Shown here: positions 21,844 to 33,474 of the stretch, one piece after another | Layout: each line of letters opens with the position of its first letter | Numbering within the stretch: the stretch's first letter is position 1 | NCBI RefSeq assembly: GCF_037325665.1 | Contig: NC_090259.1 | Location: 34,073,149 to 34,137,148 of the forward strand | Direction of reading: 5' to 3' | Source of the DNA: Littorina saxatilis | Lineage: Eukaryota > Mollusca > Gastropoda > Littorinimorpha > Littorinidae | DNA: 64,000 nucleotides | Made by a program: the position numbers and the translations under genes | Notes under the pieces: generated by a model | What the model was told of the DNA's origin: nothing | Seen by the model: only the letters and a program-made list of their open reading frames with translations | The model's database searches: none

Positions 21844-23826
21844 ATGAATACCAGAGATGGACAAGACTATCAGTTATACGCTCGAGCTCGAAACCAGGCC
21901 AAGTCGGCATGTAAAAGAGCCTTAAAGGACCATGAGAAAGAAATAGCCAAATCTGCAAAGAAAAACCCAAAAGCATTCTACGCATATGCAAGGAGTAAAA
22001 TGAAAACAAAGGACACTATTCCTGATCTAAAGGACTCTGGCGGGACTCAGTATACCTCCGACCGAGGCAAAGCAGATGTGTTAAACAAGTTTTTTAGCAG
22101 CGTTTTTACACGTGAAGACTTGTCATCCATACCGGAATGCACTGAACGAAATTTGAATTTAACCTTAAGCACTATTGATATTAAAATGAAGTGTGTTCTC
22201 AAACTGTTAAAGTCTATCAATGTGTCCAAATCACCAGGTCCCGATAATGTGCACCCTAGAATTCTGAGAGAATTGGCAGATGAGTTGGCAGAGCCACTGG
22301 CTACTGTATTTAGGACATCTTTGTGTGAAGGTGTGTTACCAAGACAATGGAGGGATGCAAATGTGACACCGCTGTTTAAGAAGGGTGACAAGTCCAAGCC
22401 TGGAAATTACCGACCAGTATCTCTGACAAGTATAACATGCAAGACAATGGAAAAAGTTGTAAGAGACTCACTGTTTGAGCATATGGAGAGTAATGGCCTG
22501 TTAACAGAGTGTCAGCATGGATTTGTGTCAAAAAGATCATGTGTAACAAATCTGCTCGGAGTCCTTGATGACTGGACAAATAGCCTAGACAATGGAAAGC
22601 CGGTGGATGCGATATACCTGGATTTTTCTAAGGCATTTGATACGGTGTGTCATGAACGCCTCCTCGCAAAGCTCAAATCGTATGGTGTCACTGATGAGGT
22701 CAATGATTGGATTGGCAGCTTTTTAAAAGACCGTCGCCAAAGAGTAAAAGTAAACGGTACCCTATCCGACTGGGTGGAAGTGACAAGCGGAGTGCCTCAG
22801 GGCAGTGTTTTGGGTCCAGTTTTGTTCGTTGTGTTCATAAACGACCTCCCAGAAGTAGTGGAGAGTCTATGTAGCATGTACGCCGATGATACGAAAATTT
22901 ACCGATCAGTGGACACTGTCGATGACTTCACGAAGTTGCAAAGTGACCTGGATAACCTCACAGCATGGGCTGATAAATGGCAAAGTGACCTGGATAACCT
23001 CACAGCATGGGCTGATAAATGGCAAATGAAATTTAATGCGGATAAATGTCAGGTGCTACAGTTGGGACAGAAAAACGTGAAACATGTGTATAGTATGAAA
23101 ACGGCTGGAGGTGATGGGAGAGTGGACCTGGGTAGTTCAAGTGTGGAAAGAGATCTTGGTGTGCATATAGACAATGAACTCAAATTCTCCAAGCATGCAG
23201 AGACCCAAGCTAATAAAGCAAATAAGATTCTAGGACTTGTGAGAAGGTCGTACGAGTACCTTGACCAAGAATCAATGAGAATGTTGTTCATAGCTCTGGT
23301 GAGGCCTCATCTGGAATTCGCAAACTGTGCCTGGAGTCCACGCTTGGAAAAGGACAAAAAGCTTATTGAGGGTGTGCTACGTAGAGCAACAAAGTGTGTA
23401 CCGGGTTTGAAGGACCTAGAGTATGAGGAGCGTCTCAAAGTCATGAAGATACCTAGTATGTGTTACAGAAGAGTGAGAGGTGATATGATAGAAGTGTACA
23501 AGTTCATGCACGGTGTGTATAACTGCAAGAATCCTCTCGAACTCAATCAGCAATCTGGTACTAGAGGACACTGTTACAAATTAAAGAAAAACGCATGTAA
23601 AACCACCTTGAGACAGCACTTCTTCACAAACAGAGTTGTAGACACTTGGAATGCCCTGGACAAGTCAACTGTGGAGGCGCCGTCATTAAACAGTTTCAAG
23701 AACAGAATTGACAATGTGTTCAAGGACTACATGTATTGTGCTAAGGTTAGCCACCCAGTGTTTGCCACGAAAGCCACGCATGCCACTCTCAGCCAAATAT
23801 ATATACGACACCGGAAGAAAGTCTAG
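21844..23826 (+). mobile_element. Non-LTR (LINE) reverse transcriptase, 5'-truncated, frame open
   Basis: A 660-residue open frame. RT landmarks in order: NYRPVSL (about residue 188), YLDFSKAFDTV (about 257), SGVPQGSVLGP (about 315), YADD (about 346). A C-terminal region with RGDMIEVYKF and FF-x-NRVVDTWNAL follows, typical of the CR1/jockey-like broad group. No apurinic endonuclease domain is present upstream, so the copy is 5'-truncated and the first ATG is arbitrary. Residues 366-393 contain a 14-residue unit twice, from a perfect 42-bp tandem duplication at 22939-22980 and 22981-23022. The 3' untranslated end is ATCTTTT-repeated near 23940-23960. No stop interrupts the frame, implying a recent insertion. 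Confidence 0.9.
22939..23022 (+). repeat. Perfect 42-bp in-frame tandem duplication in LINE ORF
   Basis: Two identical 42-bp copies between the YADD motif and the FNADKCQ motif. The duplicated residues read QSDLDNLTAWADKW. The zero divergence suggests a very recent slip, or an assembly artefact. Confidence 0.95.
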
Positions 23827-23960
23827 ACAATAAGGCACGATCAAAAGATCGTTACACCAGGCCATCTCAAAGTTAGGAAAGTTAATAGTACTGGTCAAAA
23901 GATCAGATATAGGCCTCGCGGCCTTAGACATCTGCAAATTTATCTTTTATCTTTTTTTAT

Positions 23961-24027
23961 ATTTAGTCAAGTTTTGACTAAATATTTTAACATCGAGGGG
24001 GAATCGAAACGAGGGTCGTGGTGTATG

Positions 24028-24058
<31 letters not shown>

Positions 24059-24820
24059 AGAGCGATTCAGACTAAACTACTGGACCGATCTTTATGAAAT
24101 TTGACATGAGAGTTCCTGGGTATGAAATCCCCGAACGTTTTTTTCATTTTTTTGATAAATGTCTTTGATGACGTCATATCCGGCTTTTCGTGAAAGTTGA
24201 GGCGGCACTGTCACGCCCTCATTTTTCAACCAAATTGGTTGAAATTTTGGTCAAGTACTCTTCGACGAAGCCCGGGGTTCGGTATTGCATTTCAGCTTGG
24301 TGGCTTAAAAATTAATTAATGACTTTGGTCATTAAAAATCTGAAAATTGTAAAAAAAAATAAAAATTTATAAAACGATCCAAATTTACGTTTATCTTATT
24401 CTCCATCATTTGCTGATTCCAAAAACATATAAATATGTTATATTCGGATTAAAAACAAGCTCTGAAAATTAAATATATCAAAATTATTATCAAAATTTTT
24501 TTTTCGAAATCAATTTAAAAACACTTTCATCTTATTCCTTGTCGGTTCCTGATTCCAAAAATATATAGATATGATATGTTTGGATTAAAAACACGCTCAG
24601 AAAGTTAAAACGAAGAGAGGTACAGAAAAGCGTGCTATCCTTCTCAGCGCAACGAATACCCCGCTCTTCTTGTCAATTCCACGTGCACTGCCTTTGCCAC
24701 GGGCGGTGGAGTGACGATGCTACGAGTATACGGTCTTGCTGCGTTGCGTTGCGTTCAGTTTCATTCTGTGAGTTCGACAGCTACTTGACTAAATATTGTA
24801 TTTTCGCCTTACGCGACTTG
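23961..24820 (+). repeat. 0.85 kb AT-rich repeat, full copy R4, inside the LINE tail
   Basis: Opens ATTTAGTCAAGTTTTGACTA and ends TTTTCGCCTTACGCGACTTG. It is flanked by TTATCTTTT-type sequence on both sides (about 23940-23960 and 24821-24829), which is the LINE's own 3' tail repeat. Confidence 0.85.
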
Positions 24821-24829
24821 TTATCTTTT

Positions 24830-26723
24830 AACATCAACAGATACATTTAACAAAATGTGAAACAGAATAATTCTCTTCGACCATAATTATTGTCTTAGTT
24901 CTCTTACCGAAGCTTGAACCATCGGTGAAAGATGGTCTCGTTTAGTGGTGTCCGCGTAATCTTATCTAATCCAATGTTTACTTTCTCCTCTGATATTCAC
25001 GAATAAGCAGCAATGAACCTTCCTGTCACTAACTAGCTGATCGTCGACGCAAGTTTTCCTTCGGCTTCGCCAATTTTCGTGCCAAATGCAAATGTGTCTT
25101 TTTACTCAAATGTTCAATAACAAAACTGAAATCTACCCAAATTAAAAGCTACTGCCAACCGCCTACTTTATACCGTTATTGCTCTTGTCAGTGATTTATG
25201 TGATGTTCATCACAGTACTTATCTTTCTGTGAATCGTCTGAATGAATTTTTGTTAAAAATGTTTTGTGGGCTCATACATCTGTACATGCAGGTACTTTCC
25301 TAAACCTCTTTGTATATGGGTGTGTGCGTGAATTGCGTGTCAGTTTCATGTGTGTGGGTGAGGCTGTGGATGCACACGTGAAGTCTACATCACTTTTGTG
25401 TGTTTGTGGTGTGTGTGTGTTGGGGTGTATCAAAATTATGTTTCATGCGGTTGTGTGTGTGTGTGTGCGTGCGTGCATGCATGTGCACTTGAAGACACAG
25501 ATGTAATAAAATACAGAATTGCTAAATTAATAAACAAAAGCAAACAAAGTGTACACATATACAGCAGGCAAAACTGTATCAAGTAAGTTTACGTGTGTGT
25601 GGTTTCTTTATTCCTTTTTTGGCCAGACAGCTCAGACTAGACATCACAATGCGATAATTCATTTGAAAATTAACTAGCCAAGCTCAAGACTAAATCCTTT
25701 CCTTTCGTCAAATGTTTTCTTCCATTAATTTGTTTCAGTTTCACTTGAACTATGAAAGTTGTTGCCTTCCTTTGGCCGTGAAAAAGTGACACAAAGAAAA
25801 TCCATGTCCACCAAGGTTTACTAGCTGTTATATTTGCCACATCAAGCAAATTCAGCAATTAATACATGCATTCATTATGCTCAGTAAGTGAATGACTGGA
25901 GCTAGGTAACCCGAGTTGCTTGATTGACAGAAAAGATCAAACCGTAGAGGTTCATGGGCAAGAAAACCAAAACTTGTATTTATTAAAACAGGTGGGTTTT
26001 TTCCAAGATACATATAATTATATATATATATACATGTATATTGCACCATGACCATACAACACACACACACACACAGTCAAAGAACAAAGCACTTGATTAT
26101 GATCAATACCATACCATACCCACCAGAAAAAAAAGGTATAATTGAAATACTAGATTGCACACATACACACGCACACGCACACATACATCCCATTACTTAC
26201 GCTACCAAATCACACACACCCATGCGTGCACATGCATGTACACGCCTATATCACATACAAACACAGAGGCACACATACACACCTGCCATTCTAGTCAGTG
26301 TACATCTTCAGTTGAGGTTTTTGTTGTAGACAGTACAGAAAAGTTCAAGGGCACACAATTGAGCCGAAACATTTACCCTTGTAACATCAGTTTCAGCCTC
26401 TCTGACTCAATACACAATGTAGCTTTGAACTACATGTACAGACATATGTTGTTCAAAACCTTTATCAGGGAATAAAGCCCTTTCTTCTAAGTCTGTTAGT
26501 GAACAAAAAGGGGGATCTCAGAACATGTGCTATTTCTTTCTTTTATTTTCTTGTACACACACATTTGTGAAATCATATGTTGTAAGCTTTTGGTATTTTA
26601 AAGATGATGAACAACAAAAGGCTTGTATTAAAAGCTTTCAATACAATAAGAATTTTGCCGTTTGATTATACAGTTAGTTGTTTGGGAGAATCCACTTCAA
26701 TGTTTCAGTTGACTTTTTTTTTT
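24830..26723. other. Intergenic, microsatellites only
   Basis: GT-rich tracts around 25310-25490, CA-rich tracts at 26058-26080 and 26158-26285, and an AT dinucleotide run near 26020. No exon or element end recognised. Confidence 0.6.
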
Positions 26724-27430
26724 ACATTTAGACAAGTTTTGACTTAATGTTTTAACATAGACGGGGAATCAAGACGAGGGTGGTGGTGTTAACCTCTGTG
26801 TGTGTTGGAGTGTGTGTGTGTCTGTGTAGAGCGATTCCTAGGAAACTACAACAGATCTTCATAAAAACTTTACATACAAATTCTTCCAGATTATATCCTC
26901 ACACCATGTTTTCTTTTTTTACGATTAATGTCTTTGATGATGTCATATCTGGATTTTAGTGAAGAGTTGAGGCGGCACAGTAACGGCCTCATTTTTTAAT
27001 AAAAATAATTGAACTTTTGGTCAAGCTATCTTCGACGAAGCCCGGACTATGGGATTACATTTTAGCTTGGAAGCTTAAAAATTAATGAATGAGTTTGGTC
27101 ATTAAAAATCTCTAAATAGTAATAAAAAAATAGTAATCGACCCAGAAATGATTTCATCCTACGTATTACTTATGATTTCCTGAATCCAAAAAATATATGG
27201 ATATGCCATGCTTACTCTAAAGATACACTCAACAATTAAAGAAAATAGGTTAATCTGGCACTAAGTTCACATGCTTCACGGAATGAGCTGGACCTCTTTC
27301 AGTCTTCCGGTTAACTGGCTAGTGAAGCCTTAGTATATATAGTCTTGATGTTGGAAGTTTTTGAGTGTTGATTTTTTTAGTTTTAGGATGACAGATTGAC
27401 TAAATGTTTGCACATCGCTTCACGTGACTT
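26724..27430 (+). repeat. 0.85 kb AT-rich repeat, divergent copy R5
   Basis: Starts ACATTTAGACAAGTTTTGAC and retains GATGATGTCATATCTGGA and CGACGAAGCCCGGACTATGG. The 3' third is strongly rearranged, ending near CATCGCTTCACGTGACTT. Confidence 0.75.
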
Positions 27431-27485
27431 TTTTTTTTATTGCTTGCGTGAATTAATAATTGTTCTCTCTGTTTTGAAAGCTACT

Positions 27486-27960
27486 TTAAAGGCACAGTGC
27501 AGCTCACAGCCTTCGTTTTGCGTTTTTGTTGCAGCTGAGTGCATTTACAGTTCAAAAATCCTCCTATGGTAGTAAAACAAACCCAAAACTACCCAACGAC
27601 GACATCTGTGAAGCTCGACAGTTTCTTGTTCACGCGAGTGCATAAATTAACCTAGTTATTACGTGGTGTTTGGTCGGAGTTCGATTCAACTGAGTGATTC
27701 CGGCCTCCATTTTGTTTTACACAAACTCATGATGACGTCTGACATAGTTTGCTAGTGACGTGTCCCTATTTAGATCCAAAAATAGGCCAAGACCAGCCGG
27801 GTCCGAGTACAAAATTAATTCTTAAAAAAATCGCAGTTCTTGACTCTTTGGGTGCAAGTCAATGAAACTTGGTAGTTCTTCTAACGGATAGCTGCCTGAG
27901 GTATGACTAAAAGCCCCAGGGGCTCCGTGCACCTGGATTTGACAAGTTCAGTACCTTTAA
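27486..27960 (-). mobile_element. TTAA MITE family T1, first link of a three-MITE chain
   Basis: Reverse-orientation copy of 14038-14542. Its right TTAA (27957-27960) is the left TTAA of the next MITE. Confidence 0.8.
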
Positions 27961-28279
27961 AGGTTCTTGTGAAAACAGTTTGGCCTACCATGTCAGATCT
28001 GGCCAGGCTTTTACACGGGATAAGACCATCCCTCTACTTGGTCACATACCAAAAAGTAAAAACCAGACTGCTTGTTGTGGCGAGTTGGATTTTTTCTCCT
28101 GAATTAATTCAATCAATTAATTAGGAAATCAATTCATAAAAAAAATGCCACTGTGCACAGAGGGCACCCAGACTGTTGATGTTTGGAATGTGATCAAGTA
28201 GAGGGATGGTCTAAACCCATTTAAACTCCTGGCCAGATGATGAGCCTGACTATTTTTTCAAGAAGAAGCTTGCCTTTAA
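27957..28279. mobile_element. TTAA MITE family T2, second link of the chain
   Basis: Arms carry GATCTGGCCAGGCTTTTACA and the inverse TTAAACTCCTGGCCAGATGA; related to 14926-15325 and 51417-51712. It ends in CCTTTAAAGG at 28273-28282, shared with the next element. Confidence 0.7.
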
Positions 28280-29010
28280 AGGCACAGTACGCACAGATAC
28301 TGTGAGGCTTTTACACACAGGACAAACACCCTTCCATTTGAACGCTCACCGAACGGGAACATCCTAGGTGCCCTACGTAAAGAGCGACCAATTTTCAAAG
28401 AATTAATTTTGCGGACTGTCTGATAACAAAATCGGACGGTGCGTTTTGGCGCTAGACCTAACTTTTAAAATCTAAATAATAAATTGACAGCTTGTTACAC
28501 AAACATTCTTAAATCATAAAAGAATTCTTTTTTCATCAAGACAAGATCAGTACAATTCGAAGTTTTGAAAGTTTGAAAAAAGAAAAGCCCGGAAGCAGGG
28601 TCACGCAAGGTCGTGGTTCTCGTAGCAGACGACGGTAATGCCTATCGCCAGTTCCTCTGACCAGTCAAAAGCCATCGCTAGAGTTCGTGTGAATCACAGC
28701 CGTTTGGTGCATTTAGATTCAGAGGTACCTAATAACGTGCTATTGCAGATAAGCTTACAGCGAGTCGCATTGGAAATCACAAACTGATGACTACATTGTG
28801 AAAAAAAGGAAACTGGATCACACGGGTTCACGATGGCTCAGGGGTAAGATAAACCACGCAAAAATAAATTCTTTGAAAATTGCTCGCTCTTTACGGAGGG
28901 CACCTAAGATGTTCTCAAGCGGTGAGTGTTTAAATGAAAGGGTGTTTGTACTGTGTGTAAAAGTCTGACAGTATCTGTGATGGTTTACGGGAGGCTTACT
29001 GTGCCTTTAA
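28276..29010. mobile_element. TTAA MITE family T3, third link, abutting gene C
   Basis: Ends TTAAAGGCACAGTACGC and GGCTTACTGTGCCTTTAA are inverted. It contains a TTTTGGCGCTAGACCTAAC segment also found in 30969-31710. Its right TTAA (29007-29010) overlaps the stop codon of gene C on the minus strand. Confidence 0.75.
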
Positions 29011-29793
29011 CTTACACTCTCTTCATCTGAACATTCTACAACTTTAACTAGCATTCTTTGTAGATTACTCTCAGACTCGAACTCATTTTCTTCTTGCCTC
29101 ACGACTTGTGTTTCAAGTGCCTCTATTGGCATGCAGTCAAGTACAGACTCAGCAGTGTTTTCTAAGGCTTCACAATGGTCCGATTCTTTTAGTGTTTCTG
29201 CCTTTGAGTTCGCAATTCTCACAGGGAATGCTTCTGTAAAGTCCGGCACATCTGAGTCATTGTACAGCTCTGGTTCAGTTTTGATTTCAACAATGTCCAT
29301 GTTCTGCAAGTCAAAAGCAGTTTCAGACCTGACCACAGGCATTTCTGGTGCCCGCAGCCTGTGTTTTGTTTTTCCCTTAATACTTTCCATTTCCAATAAT
29401 TTTTCAAATACTGGTGAGGGTTGAGAGCATTCAGGTTGATGAGATAAAAGCCTTGAATTCAAGGGTTGTGGTGACTCCAGTGTTTGTGATAGACCCTGAG
29501 AAGTGTCGCTATTTTCACAAGTCAATACCAGAGGGTTGACTTGTTCAACGACGGGAGATTCTGGATGAAGTTGCAAGCTAGATGCATTGGACGTGTTCTC
29601 CTTCTCAAGCTGTGAGCCTGATGTATTGCATGCAGTCTGCTTTTCAAGCTGCGAATGTCCGTGGATGATCTGACAGGTGTTGCAAGAAACTGTTAGAGTC
29701 AGAAGGCCCTGACAGTGAGAACACACGCCACCAAGGGGTATGATCCTTGCTGCAATGTCACCAGCTTTCTCAGACGCCTTGCCGTGTCTGTAC
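29007..29793 (-). CDS. Gene C, last exon: paired-CxxC knuckle and acidic tail
   Basis: Acceptor CTATTACAG before 29793; one base completes the split codon and the frame reads YRHGKASEKAG. About 24 residues in is CSHCQGLLTLTVSCNTC (C-x2-C-x9-C-x2-C). The tail is acidic with EIKTEPEL (SUMO consensus IKTE) and ends CSDEESVS. The stop TAA at 29009-29007 sits inside the TTAA shared with the adjacent MITE. The preceding GTAAGT could instead act as a splice donor, as B also has GTAAGT just past its stop. Long similarity with gene B exon 15538-16336. Confidence 0.8.
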
Positions 29794-29826
29794 CTGTAAT
29801 AGAAGCAAAGATTTGTCCTCATATTA

Positions 29827-30762
29827 CAGTGGAACCCCCCTTTTAAGACCTCCAAAAATTGGAGAAAATAAGGTCTTAACAAGAAGGGCAAAGCCCATAC
29901 GACTCACATGCTTGACCTTGACCTTTACATGACCTTGACCTTCAGCTAAACCTAGCAATGACATCATACACTATAAGAACTGCTTTACACATTTTTCCTA
30001 CCAAAATATATGTGACCTTGACCCAAGGTCAAGGTCATCCAAGGTCATGCAACACAAAGCTGTTAATTCAAGACATAGGAAGTACAATGGTGCTTATTGG
30101 CTCTTTCTACCATGAGATATGGTCACTTTTAGTGGTTCACTACCTTATTTTGGTCACATTTCATAAGGGTCAAAGTGACCTTGACCTTGATCATATGTGA
30201 CCAAATGTGTCTCATGATGAAAGCATAACATATGCCCCTATTAATTTTTAAGTTTGAAACAGTTATCTTCCATAGTTGAGGGTCAAGGTCACTTCAAAAT
30301 ATGTATACAATCCAACTTTGAAGAGCTCCTGTGACCTTGACCTTGAAGCAAGGTAAACCAAACTGGTATCAAAAGATGGGGCTTACTTTGCCCTATATAT
30401 CATATATAGGTGAAGTATTCAATCTCAAAAACTTCAGAGAAAATGGGAAAAATGTGAAAAATAGCTGTTTTTTAGACAACATTTATGGCCCCTGCGACCT
30501 TGACCTTGAAGCAAGGTCAAGATGCTATGTATGTTTTTTGGGGCCTTGTCATCATACACCATCTTGCCAAATTTGGTACTGATAGACTGAATAGTGTCCA
30601 AGAAATATCCAACGTTAAAGTTTTTCGGCCGGCCGGCCGGACGGACGGGGGGGACGGACGGACGGACGACTCGGGTGAGTACATAGACTCACTTTTGCTT
30701 CGCATGTGAGTCAAAAAGGAGTGAGTCTTAAAATGAGGGGTCTTAAGAGGATGGTTTCACTG
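29827..30762. mobile_element. pogo-like MITE containing a second element
   Basis: TA-flanked ends CAGTGGAACCCCCCTTTTAA and GGATGGTTTCACTG; the subterminal parts repeat GTCTTAA-type motifs. Inserted at about 29901-30712 is another element, with ends GACTCACATGC and GCATGTGAGTC. That insert is dense in TGACCTTGACCTT repeats and has a (GGCC/GGAC)n run at 30627-30668. The composite lies in the gene C intron next to the last exon. Confidence 0.75.
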
Positions 30763-30968
30763 TAGAAAGATTCGGACATTTAAGACTGACTGTCCTTAAA
30801 CCTTGGCCCTTCATCCACTCTGTTATGTGGTTTGCAAGTACTCTTCCATGCATTGGTGTGTAAGGAGTTGAAAGAAATTGCGAATGCTTTGCAAGAACCT
30901 GTTACATAAGCAAAGATCAATTAAAGTTCCCACACTAAAAAGATTGGGACATTTGAGACTGACAGTCC

Positions 30969-31710
30969 TTAAAGCCTCACTCCGCCTCCCGTAAACCATC
31001 TGTTTCTGATCCCTGAGCCTCCCGAGCTTTTACAGACAGTATAAACATACTTCCATTTGAACGCTTACCGCTCAGGAGCATCCTGGCTGCTTTCCGTTGA
31101 GAGCGAGACATTTTCAAACCATTTATTTCGTCCAGTTAGAAAAGGATGTACAATAAAACAAATCGGAAGCCTCGTTTTGGCGCTAGAATTAACTTTTAAA
31201 ATCTAAATAATAAATTGACAGCATGTGAGACAAACATTCTTAAATCATAAAATGATCAGTACAATTCGAAGTTTTGAAAGTTTGAAAAAATGGAGCCCGG
31301 AAGCAGGTCCTGCAAGGTCGTGTTTGCCCAAGCAGACAAATTTTGTGCATATCACCAGTTTCTTTGATTGGTCAAACGCCACCACTCAGTTCGTGCCACA
31401 CGCAGTCGTTTGTTGCATTTTAGATTCAGAGGTACACAATAATGTGCTATTTCAGATACAGTGAGTCGCATTGAAACCAAAAACCGACGACTTAATTCCT
31501 CACGAATGTGAAAAAGGGAAAGTGGGTCACACGGGTTCACGATTGCTCAGGGGTTGAATAAACTACGAGAACTGGTGCCATTCAAACGAACTGTGTCATT
31601 TAATGCTGTTAAATGCTAGTGCAAGTGTGTTCAAGAAGGTTAGAATTGCTTATTTCGTGAAAGATTCCATCGTTGTGTAAACCTCATTTGAGGCGGAGTG
31701 GGGCTTTAAG
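30969..31710. mobile_element. TTAA MITE related to family T3
   Basis: Ends TTAAAGCCTCACTCCGCCTC and GAGGCGGAGTGGGGCTTTAA are a 20-bp inverted pair with one mismatch. The interior shares TTTTGGCGCTAGAATTAAC and AAATAATAAATTGACAGC with the T3 copy. It lies in the gene C intron. Confidence 0.8.
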
Positions 31711-31875
31711 CTGCGCTATGCAAAGAATCTGTGGTTAGCAAAAATAGAAGAGTTGTAAAAAAATTGGGCCGTGAAAACATTTTATCAATATCCAAACACG
31801 AGAGCACCTATTTCATGCAGTACTAATCAGAATATTCCATACAGTACTAATCAGAATATTCCATACAGTACTTAC

Positions 31876-32103
31876 AAAGAAATCAGAAAGTTTGCAATGT
31901 CTGCATCTGACAACAGCCCCTCGTCGACTCCAATGGAATTCCAAACATCAACAATTTCTCTCTCAAGGGACATATAAAGCGGCTGCCGCTGTGCAATTTT
32001 TCTTCTTCGTTTCTTTTCGTATGGCATTTCCCAGTTTGATGGCTTCCTTGGTCTATTTCCACACAGCCCAGTCTCTCCTATGACAGCGTCGGATGCTTTG
32101 GAT
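31876..32103 (-). CDS. Gene C, Trp/SDxxIAxFL module exon
   Basis: 228-nt exon, acceptor CTGTGTACAG before 32103 and donor GTAAGT after 31876, phase 2 to phase 2. It encodes a short variable start, a basic KKRRRK patch (possible nuclear localisation signal) and the module QRQPLYMSLEREIVDVWN, IGVDEGL, LSDADIANFLIS. It aligns residue for residue with gene B exon 18640-18870. Confidence 0.8.
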
Positions 32104-32460
32104 CTGTACACAGAATGGACAAAGTGAATTCATCTATTCCGAATAGAACTTACAAACATTGAAACAAGCAACAAACAGTAACCATCGTAAAGTACTGTCG
32201 ACCCTGCCCTTGCAATGACCTTTCTAAAGTGACTACCTGCCTACAATGACCACTCCCAATAACCCCAGACGAGTTTTTTCTACATAATTCACCTTTCCAT
32301 AGCAAGCACCTGTCTATAACGACCTCTCTTGGTCAGTCCCTTGGGTGGTCGTTATAGATAGGTTGAACTGTGTCTGTATTACTTTACTGGACTGGGTCAA
32401 CATAGCTGGGGCACAGTAGCACTCTCAAGAAAACATGCAATTTTGTTTCTCTATTATATA

Positions 32461-33024
32461 CACTGCCAACTCCTCTTTTCAGACCTCCAAAATCTTTTTT
32501 TTTATTAGGTCTTAAAAAGGAGGGAGTCTTAACCCTTACACTGGTGCAATTCTGTAACACATGTTACATAGCCACTGGTGAATTAACAGAGAGAAAAATA
32601 ACAAAAAACGGTCATATAGGTTTTCGCATCCATGGGAGGTAATTGGAACCGACCAAACAGACTGAGCCAGTAGCGCGACATATGTCGTGACAACCAGGTG
32701 ACAGTATACGTAAAGTAGCGCGACATATGTCGTGACAGTATACGTAAAGTAGCGCGAAATATGTCGTGACAACCAGGTGACAGTATACGTAAAGTAGCGC
32801 GACATATGTCGTGACAACCAGGTGACAGTAGACGTAAAGTAGCGCGAAATATGTCGCGACAACCAGGTGACAGTATACGTAAAGTAGCGCGAAATATGTC
32901 GCGACAACCAGCCTAAGGGTTAAAATGGGGTTAAATGCAGATGTTATGAAAAGAAAATGTGAAGAAACAAGGCCTTAAACGAGAGAAGTCTTAACACGGG
33001 GGTCTGAAAGGGAGGGTTCCACTG
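32461..33024. mobile_element. pogo-like MITE forming the gene C intron start
   Basis: Right end GGGAGGGTTCCACTG followed by TA (33025-33026). The left end CACTGCCAAC is a diverged version. It contains a TTAA element at 32529-32923. Read on the minus strand, it begins three bases into the intron that follows the gene C exon at 33028-33133. Confidence 0.7.
32529..32923. mobile_element. piggyBac-like TTAA MITE with internal 45-bp tandem repeat
   Basis: TTAACCCTTA and TAAGGGTTAA termini at 32529 and 32923. About five 45-bp units (32671-32910) contain AGCGCGACATATGTCGTGAC and GTGACAGTATACGTAAAGT. Each unit carries a GACATATGTC palindrome or a variant of it. Confidence 0.8.
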
Positions 33025-33027
33025 TAC

Positions 33028-33133
33028 CCTCTCTGAGGCTGTTCGTTCTGCTCATCAGGCGACTCCAGTTCATATTGCAAACTTTCACTCTCTGCTGCTG
33101 TTGCCGGCATTCTGAGGACGTCAGAAGTGGAAC
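33028..33133 (-). CDS. Gene C, acidic linker exon
   Basis: Acceptor ATATATCACAG before 33133. The donor reads GG|GTACAG at 33028/33027, in which CAG is the first three bases of the adjacent MITE. Enters phase 1, leaves phase 2, matching both neighbours. Encodes about 35 residues, S-S-T-S-D-V-L-R-M-P-A-T then ESESLQYELESPDEQNE, acidic and Gln-rich. A and B have no counterpart exon. Confidence 0.55.
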
Positions 33134-33134
33134 C

Positions 33135-33415
33135 TGTGATATATAAAAATTATCTTTCATGAGGAGCAATCATTTAAATTGTATTCTGATTGATATTTCA
33201 AAATATAAAAAACAAGATTGGTTAATTTAAGGAATCCGGAACCGATAGACTGCCAATATCCCCCCAACATTTTTTTTAAAAGACAAAACAATCACTTTGA
33301 CCTTATAGTTTTGGGTATTTTCAAAGACCATAATGTCTGACTATCTGACTGCTATTTCAAGCTTTTGTTGCTGTGCACACATTCTTTGCTGAGCGCATGC
33401 CCGTTCACTTCTTAC
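33135..33415. other. Gene C intron, nothing recognised
   Basis: Plain AT-rich intron sequence between two small exons. Confidence 0.5.
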
Positions 33416-33474
33416 TTGCATCTCCATTCTTCCAGGAGTCTCCTTCTGATGGCCTAACCTCAGATTCTTTTAAT
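33416..33474 (-). CDS. Gene C, 59-nt small exon
   Basis: Acceptor TCTGTGCAG before 33474 and donor GTAAG after 33416. Enters phase 2, leaves phase 1, exactly fitting the next exon. Encodes LKESEVRPSEGDSWKNGDA. Phase-2 entry is what the HTH exons of A and B deliver, so an upstream DNA-binding exon is expected. Confidence 0.5.
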
